DNA of 33,766 bases from Coriobacteriia bacterium (GCA_009781115.1 WQYT01000013.1:1-33766), one strand, 5' to 3'; positions 8,581 to 16,895 are shown, numbered from the stretch's first letter. The notes: generated from the sequence alone by a model not told the origin. Numbers and translations are program-made.

Positions 8581-8608
8581 ATTGTATGCTTATTGCAAGA
8601 AAATGCAA
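8581..8608 (-). promoter_or_regulatory. Candidate sigma-70-type promoter of the protease gene
   Basis: On the minus strand TTGCAT (8608-8603) is followed after 16 bases by TACAAT (8586-8581), about 90 bp upstream of the start codon. The TTGCA arm also forms an inverted repeat with TGCAA. Confidence 0.45.
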
Positions 8609-8753
8609 TATGAAATCTGTCTTTACGGATAAATCCAGCCACACTGGCATCTGCTATCAGATTGGTTCTGGTGAGTACGAGGGTGCCACGATGAAAGCTG
8701 ATGCGTAGCTGCCTGCCTGAAGCCTTCGTCGTGGCGGCTCTGTGCCGCCAAAG

Positions 8754-8830
<77 letters not shown>

Positions 8831-8843
8831 ACTCGCGCGTTTA

Positions 8844-8849
8844 AGTATA
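8844..8849 (-). promoter_or_regulatory. Extended -10 promoter element of tRNA-Pro
   Basis: On the minus strand TGTTATACT contains a TG-extended TATACT hexamer, 13 bases before the mature 5' end. No good -35 is seen at the right distance. Confidence 0.45.
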
Positions 8850-8967
8850 ACATTATGTTCAGGTAGCAGCATATCGACGCAGTGGTGCGTGCCGCTCTGG
8901 GTGAAACTGAACGCATGGCGCGTTGCCACTCCGGGCAGAGGCGCGGGGCTAGCGCTCTGCTCCGCTG

Positions 8968-8988
8968 AAAACGAGCCACTGGCTCGTT
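8968..8988 (-). terminator. Terminator-like hairpin after the PASTA protein gene
   Basis: AAACGAGCC-ACT-GGCTCGTTT is a perfect nine-pair stem with a three-base loop. On the minus strand it is followed by TTC. It lies 78 bp past the stop of the PASTA gene, in a 235-bp gap that otherwise shows no gene. Confidence 0.5.
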
Positions 8989-9065
8989 TCCGGGCGCTCC
9001 GCACTGGGTCCCCGCGCGCTACGCATGAGTTGGGGCTCGTTGCCAGGTGGGGCGAGCGGGCTGCT

Positions 9066-10169
9066 TTACTTTGTGAGGGTTTTGCCCAGGGACATGTAGA
9101 GGGCGCGGGCTATGTTGTCGCAGAACAGGTCATCGGTGAACAATGCGCTGTTGGCCTTAGAGTCAGACCTGCCCAGTGACAGGGCGACACTGTGGGCCGG
9201 TGGCGCGGCACTGCTGATCGCGCTGTTTGTAAATATCGCCGTGGACGATACCCACTTCAGCTCATCAAACAGCGCCTGCCCGAGCGAGCCGGCCTGTTGC
9301 CGGGCAGAAACGGCCAGAACAGCGCTGCTGCTCCCATTTATCGTGATCGCCACCGACGCCGTGGGGTGTGCGCGACGGGCGCGATCACTCAGCACCTGGG
9401 CCGACACGGTCGTCTCGGTCGAGGCGCGCGTTATGACTGCCTTGCCTCCGGCGGCCTGCACCAGCGCGGACAGGCGCTGCGCCACATCGTAGGTAACGTC
9501 TGCGTCAGAGAAGGCCCCGCAGTATCGCGGCTCGATAACAACGGTCTGTTTGCTCAGGTTATAGTCAACCAGCGTGATGACTTCGGTTGCACTGGCAATA
9601 TGGATGACCACCGTATCGCCAATATAGAGTCGCGTCCCTGCAACCGGCACGCTTGAGACGACCGTACCGGGTTTTTCCTGGGACGTCTGGCTGATGTCGT
9701 TGACCAGAAGTCCCAGCGCCTCCAGGCGCGCGATCGCTTCTTTGCGGGACAGGCCTATCAGGCCCGGAACCGTCACGCGCTCGGTCCCGCCCGAAATTGA
9801 TACGACGATCGTGCGCCCGGTGCGAACCCGGCTTCCTGCCCGGAAGCTCTGGCCTAAGACCGTGCCTTTGGGGCGCGTTGAGTACAGGCGCTGTCCCACG
9901 CTCAACTTAAGCCGGCGCCGCTTAAGGCTTGTGCGGGCGGCGCTCTCCTGGAGCCCGACTAAAACCGGCACCTTTGCCGTCTGGCTCGTTATCACATAGC
10001 CGGTCAGCGCGCCGGCAATCAGCACACATCCCACGATGCAGATAAGAACCAGACGGACCTTTCCCGGATCTATCAGCGCTTCGCGCGGCTCGCGTGGCCG
10101 CTTCAGCGCGGGGAGCTTTGCCAGCTCATCAGAAAAGACTTCAGAGCTCAAACTGCCCCTCGCCCGCAT
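9066..10169 (-). CDS. Membrane protein with two PASTA domains and a degenerate amidase_3-like domain
   Basis: The protein has 367 residues if started at ATG 10169, overlapping glpX by 29 bases. A TTG at 10154 with GAGGGG upstream is an equally good start. A transmembrane helix (about 38-60) is followed by two PASTA domains (about 65-128 and 130-195; GTVLGQSFRAGSRV and GTVVSSVPVAGTRL), which usually bind peptidoglycan or muropeptides. The C-terminal 165 residues have the N-acetylmuramoyl-L-alanine amidase strand order (VVIEPRY, DVAQRLSALVQAAGGKAVITRAS, SVAITING). The zinc ligands are missing: the DPGHGG site reads EPRYCG and the SIHxN site reads TINGS. It is probably a non-catalytic wall-binding protein. 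It ends the def operon, where relatives often carry a PASTA kinase. Confidence 0.72.
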   Translation of the reverse strand: MRARGSLSSEVFSDELAKLPALKRPREPREALIDPGKVRLVLICIVGCVLIAGALTGYVITSQTAKVPVLVGLQESAARTSLKRRRLKLSVGQRLYSTRPKGTVLGQSFRAGSRVRTGRTIVVSISGGTERVTVPGLIGLSRKEAIARLEALGLLVNDISQTSQEKPGTVVSSVPVAGTRLYIGDTVVIHIASATEVITLVDYNLSKQTVVIEPRYCGAFSDADVTYDVAQRLSALVQAAGGKAVITRASTETTVSAQVLSDRARRAHPTASVAITINGSSSAVLAVSARQQAGSLGQALFDELKWVSSTAIFTNSAISSAAPPAHSVALSLGRSDSKANSALFTDDLFCDNIARALYMSLGKTLTK

Positions 10170-11091
10170 GGCGATACACCGATTCGATAAAGCGTACCGA
10201 GTGATCGCGATTATCCATGACCAGCGAATGGGCACGACTGGTACCGCGGACGCCCTTAAGCAGCTCGCCGTCGGTGACGCCGGTGGCAATAAAGGCCGCC
10301 TCGTCGCTTCGCACCAGCAGGTCAAGGGTCAGCGGCGCGTCGATGTCTACGCCGGAGGTCTTCAGCGCGCGCTGCCGCTCGCTGTCATTGCGGAAGAAGA
10401 AACGGCCTTCAAAACCACCGCCGATGCAGCGCATGGCGGTTGCTGCCAGGACACCTTCCGGCGCAGCCCCGCTGCCCAGGTACAAGTCAATGCCCGAGCC
10501 CTCGACGGCTGTCTGCAGCACACCAAAGACATCGCCGTCACCGATCAGACGCACACGCGCGCCCGCCGCCCGCACGCCGGCGATCATCTCGGCATTGCGG
10601 TCGCGGTCAAGCAGGCAGACCGTCAGCTCGCTGACCGGCTTGCCCAGAGCCGCCGCCACGTTGCGGCAGTTTTCCTCGGCGCTTGCGTCAATGGCAATCG
10701 CGTCTTTTGCCGCAGGACCGGTTGCGACCTTCCACATGTAGGTATCAGGCGCGTAGAGCAGGGCGCCGCGCGGAGCGATGGCCATCACGCAGATGCTGTT
10801 AGGCTGGGAGTAAGCGCACATGTTGGTGCCCTCCAGCGGATCGACCGCGATATCGATCTCCTCGCCGCCCAGGCCGAGCTCCTCGCCAATGTAAAGCATC
10901 GGCGCCTCGTCGCGCTCGACTTCCCCAATGACAACGCGCCCTGATATCGCCAGCTTGCCCAACTCAGCGCGCATCGCCTCGGTCGCGGCGCCATCAGCCG
11001 CCATCTTGTCGCCCTTGCCAATCCACTTCCCCGCCGCAAACGCGGCCTGCTCAGTCACGGTCAGTATCTCGTTTACGCGTGTGCTGTTCAT
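10141..11091 (-). CDS. glpX: Class II fructose-1,6-bisphosphatase
   Basis: The protein has 316 residues from ATG 11091, which follows AAAGGA; a TTG two codons earlier is less likely. It hydrolyses fructose 1,6-bisphosphate to fructose 6-phosphate in gluconeogenesis. Family motifs are clear: GKGDKMAADGAATEAMR near the N-terminus, IAVDPLEGT for the metal site and LYLGSGAAPEGVLAATAMR for the substrate loop. Length is normal for GlpX (about 320-335). It lies 33 bp after rsmB and overlaps the PASTA gene, so it is transcribed with the def-fmt-rsmB genes. Confidence 0.95.
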   Translation of the reverse strand: MNSTRVNEILTVTEQAAFAAGKWIGKGDKMAADGAATEAMRAELGKLAISGRVVIGEVERDEAPMLYIGEELGLGGEEIDIAVDPLEGTNMCAYSQPNSICVMAIAPRGALLYAPDTYMWKVATGPAAKDAIAIDASAEENCRNVAAALGKPVSELTVCLLDRDRNAEMIAGVRAAGARVRLIGDGDVFGVLQTAVEGSGIDLYLGSGAAPEGVLAATAMRCIGGGFEGRFFFRNDSERQRALKTSGVDIDAPLTLDLLVRSDEAAFIATGVTDGELLKGVRGTSRAHSLVMDNRDHSVRFIESVYRHAGEGQFEL

Positions 11092-11124
11092 GTCCAATCC
11101 TTTCCAGTTGCGACACTTATCATT

Positions 11125-12498
11125 TCAACGACGCCGCAGGCGTGCGATGAAATGGCCATCCGGTCCTTCGGGCTGCGGGAATGACTGAAAGCAGCCCCTT
11201 TGATCTATAAAGGAGCGCAGGGAGCGAGGGACTTCTTCGGGCGCAAGCGCCGCTATCGAGAAGCCTCGCCCTGCCTCGGCGTGCAGGAATTTTTCGAGCA
11301 CGTCGAAGTTCTCCTCTGCTGTCATTGTACACGTAGAGTAGATGAGCGTGCCACGGCGGTCGACCAACGGGGCGCTTTGGTTGAGTAATTCGATGTTTTG
11401 CTGCGCCAGCGCGGCGATGTCTGCGGGGCCCGTGCGCCAGCGCCTGTCCGGGTGGCGGCGCAGGGTTCCCAGCCCGGAGCAGGGCGCATCAAGAAGCACC
11501 ACATCGGCGCGAGTGGACAGCCCGGTGCCTTGCAGGACCGGCGCCAGCGGCGCTGTCGCGTCAGCAGGCAGCGCCGTGATCTCGTCATAGCCCAGATACG
11601 CGGCGTCCTGGGTGATGATCTCGGTCTTAAACGCATGAAGATCGATTGCGACCAGACGCGCGGAACCACCCCGCATACGCGCGCGCGTTGCCGCAAGAAG
11701 CGTCTTGCTCCCGCGCCCCGCGCCCACCTCGATGAAGCGCTGCCCGGGCCGCAGGTCGGCCAGATGCACCGCAAGCTGGGCGCAGTAATCCATAACCAGA
11801 AGACGGCGCGCGTGCAAGCCCGACAGGCCGCGAATTTTCGCCGGCTCTGCGGCCAGGAGCGCGCCGGGCAGCTCAAGGGCCTGGGGGCCCGCGCCGATGC
11901 GCGTCAGAGTGGACAGGGCCTCAGAGGCGGACAGGACCGGCTCCATGACCGCCAGATAGGTTGGCGCCGCTTCGTTGTTGGTCTGCATGATGAGGTCGGC
12001 CTGCTCATAGCCAAAACGCTCGCGCAGCAGTTGCGCCAGCCAGACCGGGTGCCCCCTGAGGCGCGCGTGGGCCTCGACGTCAGCTTTGGGGTCGCCCCAA
12101 GGGAACAGCTCCCGCTCGCGCCCGATGCGGCGCAGGATCGCGTTGGTGGGGCTGGCGTAGCGGGTCCTGAGGGCTTTTGCCAGCAAGACCCCCTCGCTTA
12201 CCGTGGCATAGAGGGGCGTATCGGTGAAGAGAAGTTCGTAGGTAGAGAGCAGCAGACTGTCGCGCAGGAGCGGGTCGGTCTTGCGCGGATTGCGCAGGCG
12301 GCGATCGACCACCTCTTCGAGCGTGCCGTAGCAGGCGATCGCGCCGTAGGCAAGACGCGTGGCCAGCGCGCTGTCGCAGTCGCTGAGCGAGGGATGGCGC
12401 GACAGCACGCGATCAAGCGACTCGTGCGCGTAGGCGCTGCGCTCGCGGACCCGCGTCAAAGTTTCGCGCGCGGCCAGGCGCGCCTCACTCAGCGCCAT
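11125..12498 (-). CDS. rsmB: 16S rRNA (cytosine-967-C5)-methyltransferase
   Basis: The protein has 457 residues. An N-terminal NusB-like helical domain (about 1-140) is joined to a SAM-dependent RNA m5C methyltransferase fold. Motif IV DAPCSGLGTLRRHPDRRWR and motif VI YSTCTMTAEEN carry the two catalytic cysteines. The SAM-binding motif I is unusual: the common AAPGGKT loop reads GAGRGSKT. It overlaps fmt by 10 bases and precedes glpX, matching the common def-fmt-rsmB order. The function, methylation of C967 in 16S rRNA, is taken from the family. Confidence 0.93.
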   Translation of the reverse strand: MALSEARLAARETLTRVRERSAYAHESLDRVLSRHPSLSDCDSALATRLAYGAIACYGTLEEVVDRRLRNPRKTDPLLRDSLLLSTYELLFTDTPLYATVSEGVLLAKALRTRYASPTNAILRRIGRERELFPWGDPKADVEAHARLRGHPVWLAQLLRERFGYEQADLIMQTNNEAAPTYLAVMEPVLSASEALSTLTRIGAGPQALELPGALLAAEPAKIRGLSGLHARRLLVMDYCAQLAVHLADLRPGQRFIEVGAGRGSKTLLAATRARMRGGSARLVAIDLHAFKTEIITQDAAYLGYDEITALPADATAPLAPVLQGTGLSTRADVVLLDAPCSGLGTLRRHPDRRWRTGPADIAALAQQNIELLNQSAPLVDRRGTLIYSTCTMTAEENFDVLEKFLHAEAGRGFSIAALAPEEVPRSLRSFIDQRGCFQSFPQPEGPDGHFIARLRRR

Positions 12499-13457
12499 GA
12501 GAGCAGCGCCTCCTCCGGATCCAGGCGCAGGCCGCGCAGCCAGTCCGCTGTTGTTTGCGGACGCTTGCCCGCTGGCTGCAAGAACATAACGTCAACGCAG
12601 TCAATATCCGCCGGCGTACACATCAACTCCAAGTAGTCAAAATCCTGATTAATGAATGCCGTACCAGGCGTTGCGGCACTCATAGGCTGCGCGAACACTC
12701 TCCGCGCAGCACACAGGACCCGCAGAGTAATCTCCTTGCTCCCAGCCATGAGAGTCAGACGTGCTGGGGCATTATCCGAAGAGGCCAGTACTCTGCGCAC
12801 ATTAATAACTGCCGCCTGCTCTGGAGACAGATCGAGCTCATGCTTATCGATTTTGTCAGCATAGGTCACCTGGGTCTCGTCTTGCTTCTTCCAGATAACT
12901 GCATCATTGATGAGCTTCGGAAGCTCTGTGACCAACAACTCGGCGCCTATGACTGCAAGTTGATCGATAAGCAACTCAGAGTTTTTACTCGTGACGCTCA
13001 CCTCTGCCTGCGCACAATAGGGTCCGGTATCTAACCCAACTTCCATACGCATGATGCTAACACCCGTCGTTTTATCACCAGCCAAAATCGCACGCTCGAT
13101 GGGCGCCGCCCCACGCCATCGCGGCAACAGCGAAGCGTGCACATTGATCCAGCCTTGACGAGGGATTTCCAAGAGAGCAGGTGAGATGATGCGTCCATAA
13201 GCAGCTAACACTACACAGTCTAAGTCGAGCGCACGTAATCGTGCAGCGAATGCAGGATCACGCAAGTTGTCCGGTTTTTCCAGCGCCAGCCCCTCACGAG
13301 TCGCCACCTCTGCTACCGCAGAAGGCCAGAGCTTGCTCCCCCGCCGGGAGGCGGCGTCCGGTTGCGTCACCACAAACTCAGGACGCAGGCCGGCCTCAAG
13401 CAGGAGCTCCAGTATCCGGGCCGCAAAGGGTGGTGTTCCAAAAAAGGCAAAGCGCAT
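12489..13457 (-). CDS. fmt: Methionyl-tRNA formyltransferase
   Basis: The protein has 322 residues. It transfers a formyl group from 10-formyl-tetrahydrofolate to the initiator Met-tRNA. The N-terminal Rossmann start FFGTPPFAARIL, the VVLAAYGRIIS strand, the catalytic NVHASLLPRWRGAAPIERAI with Asn and His, and VGLDTGPY are present. A C-terminal OB-fold-like domain follows (about 205-320). It begins downstream of def and overlaps rsmB. The part of the gene between about 12550 and 13260 is clearly poorer in GC than both gene ends and the flanking genes, which suggests a recombined segment, but the reading frame is intact. Confidence 0.95.
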   Translation of the reverse strand: MRFAFFGTPPFAARILELLLEAGLRPEFVVTQPDAASRRGSKLWPSAVAEVATREGLALEKPDNLRDPAFAARLRALDLDCVVLAAYGRIISPALLEIPRQGWINVHASLLPRWRGAAPIERAILAGDKTTGVSIMRMEVGLDTGPYCAQAEVSVTSKNSELLIDQLAVIGAELLVTELPKLINDAVIWKKQDETQVTYADKIDKHELDLSPEQAAVINVRRVLASSDNAPARLTLMAGSKEITLRVLCAARRVFAQPMSAATPGTAFINQDFDYLELMCTPADIDCVDVMFLQPAGKRPQTTADWLRGLRLDPEEALLSWR

Positions 13458-13496
13458 GCCAGGTGTTCTCTCTTTCGTGCTCTTCGGTCGCGAGCT

Positions 13497-14072
13497 CTAC
13501 AGCCCGGGACCCGTCGATGTTTTGCCGGGCGCTTTATCAGAGCCGTTGCTGCTGCTTCCGCCCCCCGGCAGCCCAAAGTACTCGCGCAGCGCCTGCTGGC
13601 GTAGCGCATCATCCATGCGGTTAAGCATCGTCAGACCCTCAAGATGGTCGATCTCATGCTGGAGTACCCGCGCCAGAAAATCCTCGGCATCAAGGGTGAC
13701 CGGCTTGCCCTTTGCGTCAAGCCCCTCAACGCGCACCTTGGTCGCGCGCTCAATTGGCTCGAACAGATTCGGGAACGACAGGCAGCCTTCGTCGGCGGTC
13801 TCGCAAGACTTTGAAGTCTCAACAACGCGCGGATTGATCAGGGCATGAAGATCGTCCTGCTCCTCGCTGACATCATAGACCAGCAGGCGCTTGGCGACGC
13901 CGACCTGGATCGCCGCCAGCCCGCAGCCTTCATTTTCGTACATGGTACGTCCCATATCTGCAATAAGCTCGCGCATCTGGGGCAGCTCGTCTGCCGTCAG
14001 CTCCGCACTGGACTGCGACAGGATCGGATCAGGATGGATGCGCAGGGGTAGTAATTTGGGTTTCTTAAACAC
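13497..14072 (-). CDS. def: Peptide deformylase
   Basis: The protein has 191 residues. The start is GTG 14072 behind AAGGAG; the frame runs open further upstream but without a site. It removes the formyl group from new proteins. The three PDF motifs are visible: GCGLAAIQVG (usually GxGLAAPQ, here Ile replaces Pro), EGCLSFP with the metal Cys, and QHEIDHLEG with both metal His residues and the catalytic Glu. The C-terminal 20 residues are a Gly/Ser-rich tail. It is the first gene of the def-fmt-rsmB-glpX-PASTA operon and has its own promoter-like site upstream. Confidence 0.95.
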   Translation of the reverse strand: MFKKPKLLPLRIHPDPILSQSSAELTADELPQMRELIADMGRTMYENEGCGLAAIQVGVAKRLLVYDVSEEQDDLHALINPRVVETSKSCETADEGCLSFPNLFEPIERATKVRVEGLDAKGKPVTLDAEDFLARVLQHEIDHLEGLTMLNRMDDALRQQALREYFGLPGGGSSSNGSDKAPGKTSTGPGL

Positions 14073-14100
14073 GCTCAGTACTCCTTGTTCAGCATCTTTC

Positions 14101-14106
14101 AGTATA
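14101..14106 (-). promoter_or_regulatory. Extended -10 promoter element of the def operon
   Basis: On the minus strand TTTGTTATACT holds a TG-extended TATACT hexamer ending 28 bases before the GTG start of def. The same TGTTATACT core precedes tRNA-Pro. Confidence 0.5.
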
Positions 14107-14118
14107 ACAAACGTGCGA

Positions 14119-14148
14119 GGCGCCCCACCGGAATCCCGGCAGGGCGCC
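14119..14148 (-). terminator. GC-rich hairpin between permease and def genes
   Basis: GGCGCC at 14119-14124 and CCGG at 14129-14132 pair with CCGG at 14136-14139 and GGCGCC at 14143-14148, giving a long stem. It separates the end of the permease gene from the def promoter. No full U tract follows, so its strength as a terminator is uncertain. Confidence 0.5.
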
Positions 14149-14174
14149 ACAAAGAAACCTGAATTACAACACAG

Positions 14175-15542
14175 CTAACTGAAGAGTTTGATGATCGGCC
14201 CTTGAAGGAATACCACCAAAAACGCAGCAGCCGCAATCCACATGAGTGGCTTGACCTCTTTGACTTTGCCCCGCAGAAGTTTCATGATCACGTAGACGAT
14301 AAAGCCAATCCCAATACCATTGGTGATGCTGTAGGTCAGAGGTATCGTAATGAGGATCAGAAATGCCGGGAATGCCTCTTCAAACTTCTCCCACTCGATA
14401 TCTTTGATCGACATCATCATAAGAAAGCCGACCACAATCAGCGCGCCAGCCGTTGCCGACTCTGGCACCAGCGCGATGATCGGTGAGAAGAATACGCAGA
14501 GCGCAAACAGCAGCCCGGTAACAATGACCGTGAGCCCCGTACGACCGCCGTCGCCGACGCCCGAAGCGCTTTCTATGTAGCTTGTGATCGAACTGGCCCC
14601 CAAAAAGCCGCCCGTCGCCGCAGCAACCGAGTCGACTATCAGCATCTTCTTGGCGTCATCGACATTGCCGTCTTTGTCGGTAAAGCCCGCCTCTGAGCCC
14701 ACGCCGACCAGCGTGCCCATCGTGTCAAAGAAGTCCGACATCATAAGAGCAAACACAAAGATGATGAGGGCAGGCGTAAATATCTGCAGGATTGCAAACT
14801 TGCCATTAACCTTCTGGAAGGGCGCGGCAAAGGTTGAAAAGTCCGGCTTCGCAAAGACTGTTTTCAAGCTGCTGAGGTGCGGCAACACCGTCGAATGACT
14901 GAAGATCACGCCCAGAACCAGAGCAAAGACTGTCGCCACGATGATGCCAATCAAAATATCGCCTTTGACCTTGAAGGCCCTCAGCACGATGGTAACCACC
15001 AGGCCGGTCGCCCCGACCCAAAGCACCGGGCTGGTGAAATCGCCGAGTTTTACCAAGGTGGCTGCATCGGCGGTCACAAATCCCGCCGACTTCAGCCCGA
15101 TGAAGGTGATGAACAGACCGATACCAACGCCGATGGCGCGCCGCAGGTTGACCGGAATCGCGTTCATGATCGCTTCGCGCAGACCAAACAGAACCAGCAG
15201 TAAAATAAGTACGCCTTCTGCAAAGATGACCGACATGGCCACCTGCCAGGGCACTTTCATTCCGATGATCAAGGTAAACGCGACAACCGCGTTGATACCC
15301 ATGCCCGAAGCCAGGGCTATCGGGCGATTGGCAAAAATGCCCATGAAGATGCACATCACAGCCGCGCCAATACAGGTCGCCGTCAGCACGCCGTTAAATG
15401 ACATCACTCCCCCGGTGGCGCCCGCCAGGATACCCGGATTAACAAAGATGATGTAGGCCATCGCGAGGAAGGTCGTCAGCCCCGCAACGACCTCGGTAGT
15501 GATCGACGAACCTCGTTCGCTGATCTTGAAGAACTTGTCCAT
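14175..15542 (-). CDS. NCS2-family purine (adenine/guanine/hypoxanthine) permease, AzgA/PbuG type
   Basis: The protein has 455 residues from ATG 15542 behind AAAGGA; the longer frame to 15686 runs into dut. It starts MDKFFKISERGSSITTEVVAG and AMAYIIFVNP, the signature of the AzgA-like branch, and has about 12 membrane segments. The conserved SDFFDTMGTLVGV segment lies in a substrate-site helix and the SYIESASGVGDGGRTGLT motif is present. These transporters import nucleobases with protons. It lies 91 bp downstream of dut on the same strand, so it may share the nrdR-dut transcript, which would join nucleotide pool functions. I see no purine riboswitch in the leader. Confidence 0.93.
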   Translation of the reverse strand: MDKFFKISERGSSITTEVVAGLTTFLAMAYIIFVNPGILAGATGGVMSFNGVLTATCIGAAVMCIFMGIFANRPIALASGMGINAVVAFTLIIGMKVPWQVAMSVIFAEGVLILLLVLFGLREAIMNAIPVNLRRAIGVGIGLFITFIGLKSAGFVTADAATLVKLGDFTSPVLWVGATGLVVTIVLRAFKVKGDILIGIIVATVFALVLGVIFSHSTVLPHLSSLKTVFAKPDFSTFAAPFQKVNGKFAILQIFTPALIIFVFALMMSDFFDTMGTLVGVGSEAGFTDKDGNVDDAKKMLIVDSVAAATGGFLGASSITSYIESASGVGDGGRTGLTVIVTGLLFALCVFFSPIIALVPESATAGALIVVGFLMMMSIKDIEWEKFEEAFPAFLILITIPLTYSITNGIGIGFIVYVIMKLLRGKVKEVKPLMWIAAAAFLVVFLQGPIIKLFS

Positions 15543-15633
15543 GTACGCATCCTTTCTGGTTGGGTCCATCCAACGTATCTGACCAGCGGGCCAACTCCCA
15601 CCGGTACTACCCTTTTGAGCACGCCGCTCGTTG

Positions 15634-16122
15634 CTACTGCATGCCACTGCTCCCAAAACCTGCCGCGCCGCGCTCGGTCTCATCAAGTTCTGCGACTTCG
15701 CAGACCGTAAGCGCCGGCACGGGAAGAATCACCAACTGGGCGATCCGGTCGCCCACTTCAATGCTGAGGGGTGTCTCCGGGTCAAGATTTATGGCGATCG
15801 CCTGGAGCTCGCCGCGATAACCGCTGTCAATCAGGCCGGGAGTATTGGGAAACGAGAGGCCCAGGCGCAGCGCGTTGCCACTGCGCGGCATGACAAAGCC
15901 CGCAAACCCTGCGGGGATGGCGACCTGCACGCCGGTGGGGATCAGCTTGCGCTGCAGCGGACGCAGGGTGCAGGCCTGCGCCGCGCAAAGGTCAAGGCCC
16001 GCGTCGCCCGGGCGGGCCTGTCGCGGCAGCTGCGCATGCGGGCGGCAGCGCCTGACTTGCAGCACCAGGGGCTCGCTTTTACCTGAAGGATCAAACACTA
16101 CGGGGTCTTGACGGTCGCTCAT
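15634..16122 (-). CDS. dut: dUTP diphosphatase (trimeric dUTPase)
   Basis: The protein has 162 residues. It cleaves dUTP to dUMP, lowering uracil misincorporation and feeding dTMP synthesis. All five motifs of the trimeric family are seen in order: PGDAGLDLCA, PRSGNALRLG, NTPGLIDSGYRGE with the catalytic Asp/Tyr, GDRIAQLVI and RGAAGFGSSG. The start codon directly abuts the nrdR stop, so the two are translationally coupled. The pairing of a ribonucleotide reductase repressor with dUTPase makes sense for deoxynucleotide control. Confidence 0.95.
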   Translation of the reverse strand: MSDRQDPVVFDPSGKSEPLVLQVRRCRPHAQLPRQARPGDAGLDLCAAQACTLRPLQRKLIPTGVQVAIPAGFAGFVMPRSGNALRLGLSFPNTPGLIDSGYRGELQAIAINLDPETPLSIEVGDRIAQLVILPVPALTVCEVAELDETERGAAGFGSSGMQ

Positions 16123-16566
16123 CTAAAGCTCCCCGAGCTCACGGGTAAATTCATCAAGATTCTGGAAGTCTTTGTAGACCGAAGCAAAGCGGATATAGGC
16201 GACACCGTCAAGCTCTTTCAAGCGCCGGAGCACCATGTCGCCGAGCACAGCTGAACTTACTTCATACTTCATGGAGTTCTGGAGGTTGGTAATGATGTCA
16301 GTAATAAGTGCGTCGATCGCGCCTGCACCGATCGGTCGCTTGACGACTGCGGTCATGATACCACGCCGCAATTTATTGAAGTCAAAAGGTTCTGCAGAAC
16401 CATCACGCTTTGTCACCAGAAGAGGGCGTTCCTCGATTCTTTCGTAGGTGGTAAAACGCGTGCAACACTGCAGGCATTCACGGCGTCTTCTTATCGCATC
16501 CTGAGAATCTGAAGTCCTCGAATCGATAACTTTGCTTTCGGCATAGCCACAGGCCGGACAATTCAT
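16123..16566 (-). CDS. nrdR: Transcriptional repressor NrdR of ribonucleotide reductase genes
   Basis: The protein has 147 residues, the usual NrdR length. An N-terminal zinc ribbon (CPACG and CLQCCTRF) is followed by the ATP-cone domain beginning ERPLLVTKRDGSAEPFDFNKL. NrdR binds ATP/dATP and represses nrd operons when dATP is high. Start ATG 16566 has GGGGA upstream. It leads an operon with dut and probably the purine permease. No nrd gene is in the window, so its targets lie elsewhere. Confidence 0.96.
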   Translation of the reverse strand: MNCPACGYAESKVIDSRTSDSQDAIRRRRECLQCCTRFTTYERIEERPLLVTKRDGSAEPFDFNKLRRGIMTAVVKRPIGAGAIDALITDIITNLQNSMKYEVSSAVLGDMVLRRLKELDGVAYIRFASVYKDFQNLDEFTRELGEL

Positions 16567-16604
16567 GCAGTCCCCAATATGTAGTGGTCCTAACGATGTA
16601 ATCC

Positions 16605-16633
16605 ACTATAACTGGTATGAATTATCAAGTCAA
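16605..16633 (-). promoter_or_regulatory. Promoter of the nrdR-dut operon
   Basis: On the minus strand TTGACT (16633-16628), a 17-base spacer and TATAGT (16610-16605) form a near-consensus sigma-70-type promoter. Just downstream TAGTGG and CCACTA (near 16583 and 16604) form an inverted repeat with a 15-base gap, a possible regulator site. Confidence 0.7.
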
Positions 16634-16781
16634 CGACAAATTTGATCGAGCACGTGAAAATATTCCTGCAAACCCAAGGCAAAATCCCACTCAAAACACC
16701 CGTGAGCGTACGCCCCCCGCAAAGTTTTGCCTGTCCAGCACAGCGATCGCCGAACGTCTGGAGCAGCGCGGGGCTACAAGG

Positions 16782-16895
16782 TTACAGCGGCATGAACAAC
16801 AGCGCGATCACGACCGCGCAGGCAATGATGCCCGAGAAGGCGTAGAGCGGGCGCTCGTAGAAAGTATCGGCAACTCCGGCTATAAGACGTGACAT
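16782..16895 (-). CDS. 37-residue single-pass membrane protein, divergent from lexA (candidate SOS-induced small protein)
   Basis: The gene is short. ATG 16895 follows AAAGGAG with ideal spacing, and the frame ends with TAA at 16782. The protein starts MSRLIAGVADTFYERPLY, then has one hydrophobic helix (about residues 18-36, rich in Ala, Ile, Val and Leu) and ends FMPL. It is transcribed away from lexA, and a consensus promoter with a nearby LexA-type box precedes it. Position and form recall small SOS-induced division inhibitors: YneA beside lexA in Bacillus and the 29-residue SidA in Caulobacter. There is no LysM domain, so it is not YneA itself. The division-block role is inferred. Confidence 0.7.
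   Translation of the reverse strand: MSRLIAGVADTFYERPLYAFSGIIACAVVIALLFMPL

Noticed and set aside
8831-9065. A gene between tRNA-Pro and the PASTA gene
   Set aside because: Only short frames without signals are present; a terminator-like hairpin and a tRNA promoter explain part of the gap.
11398-12636. Rightward 412-residue frame opposite rsmB
   Set aside because: rsmB has all family motifs; the opposite frame is Arg/Ala/Gly-rich without motifs.
15543-15633. Purine riboswitch before the NCS2 permease
   Set aside because: I looked for the conserved loop and junction sequences in the 91-bp leader and did not find them.
16617-16892. Rightward 91-residue frame before lexA
   Set aside because: It has no ribosome site and is antisense to the small membrane protein gene and the nrdR promoter.
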